Assembly (NCBI GenBank): GCA_012512055.1
Contig: JAAZEW010000217.1
Location: 1 to 5,328, forward strand
From: Bacillota bacterium
GTDB lineage: Bacteria > Bacillota_G > SHA-98 > UBA4971
Direction: 5' to 3'
DNA: 5,328 nt
The notes under the pieces were generated by a model that was not told the origin of the DNA, searched no databases, and saw only the letters and a program-made list of their open reading frames with translations. A program made the translations under genes and the position numbers. Shown here piece by piece: positions 1-5,328 of this stretch (positions within the stretch are counted from its first letter, which is position 1; each line of letters opens with the position of its first letter).

Positions 1-349
1 GAATGATATGTCCTGTCTTTTCGGGGTTTGTAGACGCTCCTACAACTGCAACTGAGGATGGTTTGAAGATACTGTCAAGACTCTCATTTCGTAGCAATCT
101 GACTCCACTCCTATGCACAGTCTTGTTGAAGGTATAACAGACATTTCTTAAGTACTTCAGGCGGACATGCCCCTAATCCTGACGAAACCTGCGGAAGGCG
201 AGTCATGTGAATATCCGCTAAACAACCAATACTACTATGTCTAGTCGGCGCGAAATCAGATGTCATGTGGCCTGACCACATGACTTCCTAGCCTTCTGTA
301 AATCAGCTATTCTACTTAATGATCCAAATTCCTCCTCAAAATCAAAAAA
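1..349. other. Left-end intergenic stretch without a gene
   Basis: I see no credible coding region here on either strand: frames are short and none carries a recognisable motif or a good ribosome binding site followed by a long frame. The visible structure is an inverted repeat at 262-284, an extra copy of its half-site at 202-209, and the U-tract of the terminator that begins at 350. The stretch may be the downstream flank of a gene lying to the left of the window. Confidence 0.6.
262..284. repeat. Perfect 9-bp inverted repeat with extra half-site upstream
   Basis: GTCATGTGG at 262-270 and CCACATGAC at 276-284 are exact reverse complements separated by five bases (CCTGA). The first eight bases of the left arm (GTCATGTG) also occur directly at 202-209. 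No T-run follows on either strand, so it does not look like an intrinsic terminator. It could be a protein-binding palindrome or simply an RNA hairpin in an untranslated region. No adjacent gene start in the window explains it. Confidence 0.5.
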
Positions 350-373
350 TTTGCCGGGAAATTTCCCGGCAAA
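344..373 (-). terminator. Intrinsic terminator of the alcohol dehydrogenase gene
   Basis: Positions 350-373 form a perfect 24-base palindrome with a GCCGGGAA core and its complement TTTCCCGGC. Read on the minus strand it is followed at once by six T residues (344-349) and then GATTTT. This is the classic GC-rich hairpin plus U-tract. It lies about 120 bases after the stop codon of the minus-strand dehydrogenase gene and would end that transcript. The plus-strand side has only A-rich sequence, so termination should be one-directional. Confidence 0.9.
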
Positions 374-493
374 AGAAACATCGGCTCTCTTTACTTACTT
401 AAGTCCATAGATAACCAACCCAAGGGAGCTCCCTACAGAGAATACCCCAATTCCTGACTATTGAGCGGAATCCTTTCAACAAGCCACCGTGAA

Positions 494-1783
494 CTAATTT
501 GTTATAAGCCCAAACTCGCCGGTTGTTGCGGCTGATAGGATAGGCCTCATGTACTCTTCCACCATTGATGCGTCCAGTGGAACGGGCATGTTTTTGAGTT
601 TCATCTCAAGCTGAGGATTCTTCGCAGCGGAAATCGCGCGTTCAATGTGTTCATCACTGAACCCCGGAAGTTCAGCTAACGTTGTGGGGAAACCTACCTT
701 CCGGCTGAGGTTAATCATTCCTTTAGCCACTGCAATGCCGAGTTCACGCCCGGAAAGCGAAGTGAGATCGCAATCGATGAACCCGTACCGCTTATATATG
801 TCGCCCACAATCCGAAGCTGTCGCTGGATCGCAGGGGCAAAAAACACCGTGTAATAGGGGTTCATGATAGCTACTGCTCTGCCGTGGCTTGCAATATCCA
901 CCAGAGAGAAGCTGGTCAAGTGAGCTCCGTTGGTTCCTCCCACCATTATCGCGTAGCCTCCGATATCGGTTGCGAGACCCAGGGCCACGCGGGCGCTCTC
1001 ATCAGACGGATGACTTGCGACCCGTTCAACATTGGCCACAATCAACTCTATGCCGGCCTCAGCTATCTGTGATGCTAGGCTGTATTTTGCTTCCGGTATT
1101 CCGTAGAAGACTTCTAAGCAGTGGCCTAACCCGTCAAAGGCTCCGTCCAAACTCGTAGGAGCAGGTATGGATTTTGTGACAAGGTAGTCAAATACCGCTC
1201 GTTCGGGGACTATTGCATCATCTACAATGAGTTTCTTTTGGCCGGCAACAGGATCCGTGACATTCGAGTACTTGGTCAGATGCGCTGCTGAGCTGGCCGC
1301 TGTCTCCACTGCAATCATAGGAAGCAAAGTGGCTCCGTACTTTGCCATAGCTTCCGTGACCAACCCTGTACCAAAATACGAGTCAATTTCCGGCCCCCAT
1401 TTCCCTAACGATGCAAGGACATTGGCAGCCTTTACCGCATCTATAGTGCTGCCTCCGCCAACTGCAATCAGGCAGTCAGGTTTGGACTGCAATATACCGG
1501 TAGTCATCCGGTATACGTCCTCACGAGGAGAGTTAGGCGCTGACCCGCGAACCACACCCTCTCCCACTGGTTTTACCCCATGCAGGCGAAGTGAATCCAT
1601 CACCCTGTCGAGCACAGGGGCAAGCCAACCGCTTCTATTGGCAATCACCAGAGAAGACTTCCCGAACTCAGATGCAAACTTGCCTGTTTCGGCCAGGACA
1701 TCTACTCCAAATGCATACCGGTCGCCCTTGAAATTCGCCAGTAGGGTTCTGGCTCTGTCTTTGAGTTGGTCTGAGTCTGTCAT
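494..1783 (-). CDS. Iron-containing alcohol dehydrogenase family protein
   Basis: A 429-residue NAD(P)-dependent, metal-dependent oxidoreductase of the Fe-ADH / dehydroquinate-synthase-like fold. Such enzymes interconvert alcohols and aldehydes or ketones in the cytoplasm. The N-terminal nucleotide-binding half carries the family motif GGGSTIDAVKA at residues 109-119. The C-terminal helical half holds the likely metal ligands: Asp217 and His221 (FDGLGH), His288 (GGTNGAH) and His300 (ASHGRA). The length is slightly above the usual 380-400. The His288-His300 gap is 12 residues against 14 in FucO-like enzymes, and the second His of the usual HxxxH motif (FucO His267) has no counterpart, so this is a divergent subgroup and the substrate cannot be named. 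The ATG start at 1783 has GGAAGGAG about 11 bases upstream. No operon partner is visible; a strong terminator follows at 344-373. The family is certain, the substrate unknown. Confidence 0.95.
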   Translation of the reverse strand: MTDSDQLKDRARTLLANFKGDRYAFGVDVLAETGKFASEFGKSSLVIANRSGWLAPVLDRVMDSLRLHGVKPVGEGVVRGSAPNSPREDVYRMTTGILQSKPDCLIAVGGGSTIDAVKAANVLASLGKWGPEIDSYFGTGLVTEAMAKYGATLLPMIAVETAASSAAHLTKYSNVTDPVAGQKKLIVDDAIVPERAVFDYLVTKSIPAPTSLDGAFDGLGHCLEVFYGIPEAKYSLASQIAEAGIELIVANVERVASHPSDESARVALGLATDIGGYAIMVGGTNGAHLTSFSLVDIASHGRAVAIMNPYYTVFFAPAIQRQLRIVGDIYKRYGFIDCDLTSLSGRELGIAVAKGMINLSRKVGFPTTLAELPGFSDEHIERAISAAKNPQLEMKLKNMPVPLDASMVEEYMRPILSAATTGEFGLITN

Positions 1784-1908
1784 ATGGCTACCCGCTCCTT
1801 CCTGTGGCCTTGTAGTTTCCCTCCTATACGTTCATACGCTCCGGTTCGGATATTGTGCCCGTGAGCATGTGCGTTCTGTACGAGAATGTGCGCGCCCTTA
1901 ATTCATAT

Positions 1909-1974
1909 CTAAAGTCTATTACTGACGATAGGCTCCCTATAATAGGTCTTGAGTGCGCTCTTGGTCAGTATCAC
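1909..1974 (-). pseudogene. Possible stub of a RelE-like toxin gene
   Basis: Directly after the antitoxin-like gene there is an excellent ribosome binding sequence (GAGGTGAT, 1970-1977 on the minus strand). A 21-codon frame opening VILTKSALKTYYRE runs from there to a TAG at 1909. The opening resembles the first beta strand and helix of RelE/Txe-type toxins, which often read like V-x-x-T-K-x-A-L-K near their N-terminus, and such toxins normally sit just downstream of antitoxins of this kind. The remaining 60 or more residues expected of a toxin are absent, and the GTG used as start lies within the ribosome binding sequence, so the true start seems lost. The call rests on a very short match plus gene order and is tentative. 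Confidence 0.25.
1938..1967 (-). promoter_or_regulatory. Candidate promoter for the dehydrogenase gene
   Basis: On the minus strand CTGACC (1962-1967) and TATTAT (1938-1943) are separated by 18 bases and match the sigma-A -35 and -10 consensus at four and five of six positions. The -10 sits inside the 11-base palindrome CCTATAATAGG. It would give a leader of roughly 150 bases before the ATG at 1783. The match is modest and overlaps a possible toxin remnant, so this is only a candidate. Confidence 0.25.
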
Positions 1975-1988
1975 CTCATATGATGGCA

Positions 1989-2198
1989 TCAAACATCACC
2001 ATTATGCTTCGGTCCGCGCCACTTTGCGCACTCCCCGCGAGCAGACTCCTCCCTGCCTCTGGCCATAACTGCACGTTCCTCTGCTGAAGGTTCAACCGCT
2101 TCAGGCTCCTGCAGAAGTCGCACGTAGTCGAAGGCAGCTTCCAGGCTCTCCTCGTCCATGGCCTCAATAGCTTTCATGAGTTCCTCACGCACACTCAC
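1989..2198 (-). CDS. Small antitoxin-like protein (orphan)
   Basis: A 69-residue acidic, helical protein. I choose the GTG at 2198 because AAGGAGG (2207-2213) lies eight bases upstream; a TTG nine codons earlier would put that ribosome binding site inside the gene. The N-terminal part (VREELMKAIEAMDEESLEAA and FDYVRLLQEP) reads as two amphipathic helices of the kind seen in DUF2281-like and related antitoxins, in which the helix pair mediates dimerisation. The second half (SAEERAVMARGREESARGE) resembles the toxin-wrapping tail of RelB/ParD-type antitoxins, in which an ARG-x-E-x-x-RGE pattern is frequent. There is no obvious DNA-binding ribbon or HTH. If the family reading is right, it would neutralise a RelE-like toxin, but no intact toxin follows. 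Codon usage looks ordinary. The antitoxin role is inferred from pattern only. Confidence 0.6.
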   Translation of the reverse strand: MSVREELMKAIEAMDEESLEAAFDYVRLLQEPEAVEPSAEERAVMARGREESARGECAKWRGPKHNGDV

Positions 2199-2218
2199 AG
2201 CTCCGGCCTCCTTTCTTA

Positions 2219-2281
2219 CTACCAATAGCTCAGAGCTTTGTGATACCTCAGCAGTTGGTCCAAGGCAGTCTCAATCCACAC
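2219..2281 (-). CDS. Tiny ORF upstream of antitoxin-like gene
   Basis: A 20-codon frame (opening VWIETALDQLLRYHKALS) starts with GTG at 2281, five bases after a good AGAGGAGG ribosome binding sequence. It stops with TAG followed at once by an in-frame TAA, just before the ribosome binding site of the antitoxin-like gene. The position suggests translational coupling, a leader peptide, or the last piece of a decayed upstream gene. I recognise no family. It may be chance; the ribosome binding site and tight spacing are the only support. Confidence 0.18.
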   Translation of the reverse strand: MWIETALDQLLRYHKALSYW

Positions 2282-2417
2282 TTGCGCCTCCTCTTACGCA
2301 TACCATACTGTATTTCCAACATGACATCAATGCATATCTCCTCAATTACGCACTATGACCTTCTTTCGTCTTCGTACGGCGACTCCCCCCGTTAGCAAAT
2401 AAGTAAACCCATATGTC

Positions 2418-2660
2418 ATGATATCCTTGGGAACAATCTTTTCCGGGGAACGCAGTCTCTACTGGAAACTGACCGGCCGCGAAAATCTGGAGTACTTTGC
2501 AGCACTCTACAATGTGGAGCCATCTGAGACTGAATCGAGAATAGATTTGTTACTGGGCAAGATGGATCTGGGGGCAAAAGCAAATGAGTTGGTTGAGCGG
2601 TACTCAGCCGGGATGAGACAACGGCTTGCCATAGCCAGAGCGCTTCTGGCAAATCCACCG
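2418..2660 (+). pseudogene. ABC-2 exporter ATPase, internal fragment
   Basis: Residues 1-81 of a 174-codon open frame match only the middle of an ABC-2 type (DrrA/NatA-like) ATP-binding subunit. The Q-loop region and following helix are present (GTIFSGERSLYWKLTGRENL at residues 5-24), as is the ABC signature region (YSAGMRQRLAIARALL at residues 62-77). The Walker A loop, which belongs about 45 residues before the Q-loop, is missing, and the 5' homology begins right at the first codon. Walker B, the D-loop and the His switch are missing because the frame changes into permease sequence immediately after LLANPP. The protein cannot bind and hydrolyse ATP. No convincing ribosome binding site precedes the ATG at 2418. 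This is a decayed gene, or one half of an in-frame deletion fusion, not a working transporter. Confidence 0.87.
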
Positions 2661-3078
2661 TACTTCATGAGCAAAGCCTTCTCTGTAGGCGGCCGTGCCG
2701 TGGGTTTCCAGGGTTCTACGGGAACTTCCGACTACTTCTCCTTTGTGATGGTGGGAGCTTTCATGTCCTCGTACATTACAGTCGCATTCTGGGGAATGGC
2801 CTATTCCATCGAGGAAGATATGATCCTCGGCGTGTTGGAGCCAAATTGGGTTACACCTGCCAACCGCGTGTCCATGCTTCTTGGTCGCAGCATCATGTTT
2901 GCGCTCCGTGCTCCTTGGAACCAAGTCATTACTACCGATTAAGCAGGAGATCGTGATCTTGGCGGTATCTGCAGTCACACTGTACGTCGTTGGATGTCTA
3001 GTATTCTATGCGTTTGACGCACGCTGCCGAAGGCTTGGCACAATAGGGGGCATTGATGAATATGACATCATTTCATAA
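2661..3078 (+). pseudogene. ABC-2 exporter permease, two fragments with frameshift
   Basis: The frame from the ATPase piece runs on without a stop into permease-like sequence (YFMSKAFSVGGRAVGFQGST from 2661), followed by a transmembrane stretch (DYFSFVMVGAFMSSYITVAF) and a short EPNWVTPANR loop typical of ABC-2 membrane subunits. Around 2895 the match ends. The original frame continues only as meaningless residues to a TAA at 2942. In the +1 frame the C-terminal end of the same kind of protein appears: LRSVLLGTKSLLPIKQ, a last transmembrane helix (IVILAVSAVTLYVVGCLVFY) and the usual short basic tail (RRLGTIGGIDEY), stopping at 3078. The middle of the permease, roughly 100 or more residues with several helices, is gone, as is its N-terminus. 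Together with the ATPase fragment it records at least two deletions in a former ATPase-permease operon. The exported substrate is unknown. Confidence 0.85.
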
Positions 3079-3203
3079 TTAGGAAGGGCGTTATCGACAA
3101 CGACTAAGTCCGGAAGACAGCCGAAAGAGGAACAGGAAGCCCATGGAAAGAGACCAAAGATGGCCGCTCAAATCGGCAACCTCCCCCTTTCGCGCATCTT
3201 GAG

Positions 3204-4478
3204 TCAAGCCCTCGCCTTCTTAGCCTGCTTCTCTTGGTACATCCTCTCGTCCGCCACTTTAAGTAGCTCCTCAATGTCACCGGGGGAACCTGGTTCCCAC
3301 AGGGCGCTTCCGATACTGACTCCCAGGCTGCGCACTACTTCATCAGATGCGGCCCACTTGTCCACCGCCTCCCGGATCCGTTCCGCCACAACGCGCATCC
3401 GCTCCCCGCTGCCGTTGCCAAGAAAGGCCACGAATTCGTCTCCACCGAGCCGGCAAGCGAGGTCAGTCTCTCCTACGGACGAACGGAGCAAGCCTGCGAA
3501 ATCTCTTAATACTCGGTCTCCTGTCAGGTGACCATAGAGGTCGTTAACCGTCTTGAACTGATCCAGATCCATAAGCAGGACCCCTACCGCAGACGGTTCG
3601 TCCCCAGCCTCACCCATCGCTTGGGTGGCAATTTCGACAAACCCCCGGCGGTTGTACAGCCCGGTAAGGTAGTCGGAGACTGCGTCGGTTTTCAACTCCG
3701 TAGTAACCGCGTTGTAGGTGGCGTCAATACCCGGAAGAACTACGCCCCGGTAGATGAGGTAAAAAGCAATGAGCCTTGCCATATGGCCGACGAAGTTCAT
3801 GATTCCGTATACGTTCGTGTATAGGGTGAAGCTTAGTTCTGCCACAATGTTGACTGCCATGGAAGCCACCATGACCCGATACAGGGAACCGCCTAATTGC
3901 TCCCTTCTGGAGCGGAGCTGAAGAATTGCGCCCACCATTAGGATGGATATCACGTACTCGCCGGCAACCTTAAACGCAGTTAACCCCTGGCCTTCAATAA
4001 AGCACACCGGGAACACCTTCAACCACATTATCGACACGAGCAAGACGATTGTCGTAGTCGCGTAGACGCCGAGCAGCGCCGAGCGGGGGATTGGGCGCAA
4101 TGCGAGCATCGGGGCGAGAAACAGGGACACCGCCTCCACGAATCGCCCGGCAATCCATAGCTGAGTTGGGGTGTTCGGACCGTACCCGGGGAAGACGTTC
4201 ATTCCGTAATAAGTCATCGTATGGGCGATGTCGATGATGGCCACGAAGAGGTAAGCGGTTCCGAGGTAGAGAAGAAACGCGTTCTTTGAATGCTTAAATG
4301 TCCTTGTGGCGAGTATGTGCACTGCGATTGCGGTGCCAATGGAGAAGCCTTCCACTAAAGTGTGGAAGAGGAGATAACTCCGGCTTGCCGCCACGGCCAG
4401 CGCAAAAGCGACGAGCAGCCATGTGCCGGCCGGCCGGGATCTATGGATCATGTCTTTGAGACTCCTGTGCTCTTTCAT
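3204..4478 (-). CDS. Membrane-bound diguanylate cyclase, MASE3-GGDEF
   Basis: A 424-residue inner-membrane signalling protein predicted to make cyclic di-GMP from two GTP. Residues about 19-247 form some eight transmembrane helices with MASE3 sensor features (FHTLVEG at 38-44, DIAHTMTYYGMNVFPGYG at 83-100, PTQLWIAGRF at 104-113). A short linker helix (252-266) leads straight into the GGDEF domain (about 267-424) with no PAS domain between. Catalytic features are intact: DYLTGLYNRRGF at 269-280, metal ligand Asp304 in LLMDLDQFK, Asn312 and Asp321 for GTP binding, and RLGGDEF at 343-349. The RxxD product-inhibition site is not conserved: Gly336 replaces the Arg, while Asp339 remains. Of two possible starts, the ATG at 4478 has AAGGAGG 13 bases away. 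The ATG at 4451, nine codons in, has AGGAG ten bases away and could be the real start. The gene stands alone; its signal is unknown. Confidence 0.95.
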   Translation of the reverse strand: MKEHRSLKDMIHRSRPAGTWLLVAFALAVAASRSYLLFHTLVEGFSIGTAIAVHILATRTFKHSKNAFLLYLGTAYLFVAIIDIAHTMTYYGMNVFPGYGPNTPTQLWIAGRFVEAVSLFLAPMLALRPIPRSALLGVYATTTIVLLVSIMWLKVFPVCFIEGQGLTAFKVAGEYVISILMVGAILQLRSRREQLGGSLYRVMVASMAVNIVAELSFTLYTNVYGIMNFVGHMARLIAFYLIYRGVVLPGIDATYNAVTTELKTDAVSDYLTGLYNRRGFVEIATQAMGEAGDEPSAVGVLLMDLDQFKTVNDLYGHLTGDRVLRDFAGLLRSSVGETDLACRLGGDEFVAFLGNGSGERMRVVAERIREAVDKWAASDEVVRSLGVSIGSALWEPGSPGDIEELLKVADERMYQEKQAKKARA

Positions 4479-4797
4479 TCCTCAAGGATAGCCTCCTTTG
4501 ACACAGCCGGACCGTGCTGCAACGCTGATCCCGTAACATCATATGTTTGTCTCCCGGCATGCGATACGGAGACTCCTTCGCGCAGCGTGGCGCAAGACCT
4601 GATAATACTCTTCGCTGCTTTAATGTGGGCATCACGTATGCCGCTTTCGTCTGGGCCTGGCTTCGTTGCGTAATGAGAGACCTTTCCCTAATAGGGCAGT
4701 GCACTGAAGTTCGCTGAGCGTTGCTTATTGACAGCCATTATCCATTATTCGTATGGCCGGAATTATCTACAGAGCTATGGGAATTTGGGCATGAAAA
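4479..4797. other. Intergenic leader between tRNA-Lys and the GGDEF gene
   Basis: No credible gene is seen. The minus-strand frame across this stretch has no recognisable motif, and its 3' end overlaps the cyclase start in another frame. A minus-strand AAAGGAGG at about 4492-4499 is the ribosome binding site for the cyclase. A 6-bp hairpin (GTCTCC at 4549-4554, GGAGAC at 4568-4573) and two short palindromes (CCCTAATAGGG at 4686-4696 and CAGTGCACTG just after it) are present. I do not see the conserved core of a cyclic di-GMP (GEMM) riboswitch. There is no clear terminator after the tRNA. Confidence 0.5.
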
Positions 4798-4873
<76 letters not shown>

Positions 4874-4886
4874 ACCTGGTGTTTCT

Positions 4887-4915
4887 AGTTTAGCTGCGCT
4901 GTTGTAATTTGTCAA
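4887..4915 (-). promoter_or_regulatory. Sigma-A-type promoter of tRNA-Lys
   Basis: On the minus strand a perfect -35 box TTGACA (4910-4915) is followed after exactly 17 bases by TAAACT (4887-4892), which matches the -10 consensus at four of six positions. Transcription would start about seven bases further on, near 4880, leaving a leader of only a few bases before the mature tRNA end at 4873. This spacing is typical of a monocistronic tRNA gene in Bacillota. Confidence 0.75.
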
Positions 4916-5328
4916 TGTCAGAAACATACTTTTATTGCCTAATGATGCCGTTCTATTGCATTTTATAGGTTCAATACCTCGTCTGGAGCATCCGCCTGTC
5001 CGAGATTGGAATCCCAAAAAACAGATACACCAGGTGTAAGAGATGGGGATGTCCCGCGGCTGCCAAAATACCTATTGCATAGATGCAACGATGCCGGGCT
5101 CAGTAGTCAATTACGAAGAAGAAACCCTAAGATCCAACTAAGTAGATCACCACAAGTAATCGCCGGTTCCAGAAAGTGTACGTGCCGTGCAGGGTGGCCG
5201 ATGTTGCACTCGGGGACGGCTCCCCAAGCAGGTCGCCTTGACAAAATCCGGCCCGTAGGCCAGTGGCCGAATTTTGACACCCCTCGTTGCAATCACCGGC
5301 CACCCAAGACAATCGGAAAACGAGCGAA
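4916..5328. other. Right-end stretch without a convincing gene
   Basis: Only short overlapping minus-strand frames of about 61 codons exist (within 5107-5312). They start at weak positions, contain no motif I recognise and overlap each other in different frames, so I do not call them genes. Visible structure is an ACACCAGGTGT palindrome at 5027-5037, a TTGCAT-AG-ATGCAA inverted repeat around 5078-5091, and the longer imperfect inverted repeat at 5239-5279. The last 150 or so bases are visibly richer in G and C than the 4880-5040 stretch and may be the edge of an inserted element continuing outside the window. Confidence 0.5.
5239..5279. repeat. Imperfect 15-bp inverted repeat with TGTCAAAAT-like ends
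   Basis: TGACAAAATCCGGCC (5239-5253) and GGCCGAATTTTGACA (5265-5279) are inverted copies matching at 13 of 15 positions around an 11-base centre. No T-run follows on either strand, which argues against a standard terminator. Repeated TGTCAAAAT-type motifs are known near the ends of some IS21-like and related insertion sequences, so this could be element end material, but no transposase is seen in the window. Hairpin RNA structure alone is the alternative. Confidence 0.5.

Noticed and set aside
423..434. AGGGAGCTCCCT palindrome after the dehydrogenase stop
   Set aside because: It is short, with no loop and no following T-run on the minus strand. The 344-373 hairpin is the better terminator.
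1227..1901. 224-codon plus-strand frame opposite the dehydrogenase
   Set aside because: It is antisense to a clear Fe-ADH gene and its protein has no family-like motif, so it is a shadow of the real coding strand.
3079..3203. Terminator sought between the ABC remnant and the cyclase stop
   Set aside because: Only 4-bp stems without a T-run are seen on either strand, so no terminator can be supported.
4549..4573. Possible cyclic di-GMP riboswitch before the GGDEF gene
   Set aside because: Only a 6-bp hairpin is visible. I could not find the conserved GEMM core or its tetraloop-receptor elements.
4441..4704. 87-codon minus-strand frame before the cyclase gene
   Set aside because: It has no recognisable motif and overlaps the cyclase start in another frame. 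The good ribosome binding site near 4495 fits the cyclase better.
5107..5312. Two overlapping 61-codon minus-strand frames near the right edge
   Set aside because: They overlap in different frames, lack motifs, and run through the inverted repeat at 5239-5279. I could not match either to a transposase or other family.

Overview
The window looks like an ordinary, gene-poor stretch of a bacterial chromosome, most likely from the Bacillota (clostridial or related thermophile-like lineages). Three things point there: strong AAGGAGG-type ribosome binding sites, a CCA-encoding tRNA-Lys with a textbook sigma-A promoter, and a MASE3-GGDEF signalling protein of the kind common in that phylum. The assignment is an inference from style, not from a marker gene.

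Layout, left to right. Positions 1-493 hold no gene, only two inverted repeats. One of these (350-373) is a strong intrinsic terminator facing left. Positions 494-1783 (minus) encode a full-length iron-containing alcohol dehydrogenase that this terminator serves. Positions 1909-2281 (minus) hold a small decayed cluster: an intact-looking small antitoxin-like gene (1989-2198), a possible stub of its RelE-like toxin partner (1909-1974), and a tiny unexplained ORF upstream (2219-2281). Positions 2418-3078 (plus) are the remains of an ABC-2 type exporter. A central piece of the ATPase is joined in frame to a piece of the permease, and a second junction with a frame change leads to the permease C-terminus. 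Positions 3204-4478 (minus) encode an intact membrane-bound diguanylate cyclase (MASE3 sensor plus GGDEF). Positions 4798-4873 (minus) are tRNA-Lys(CTT) with its promoter. Positions 4916-5328 have no convincing gene; an imperfect 15-bp inverted repeat near the right end resembles insertion-sequence end material.

The two intact protein genes have no visible functional link to each other and are not in one operon. They flank about 1.4 kb of broken genes, which suggests a site where material has been lost by deletion. I do not see a new multi-gene system here. The points most worth following are the double-deletion ABC chimera, the orphan antitoxin, the altered third motif of the dehydrogenase and the missing inhibitory site of the cyclase.
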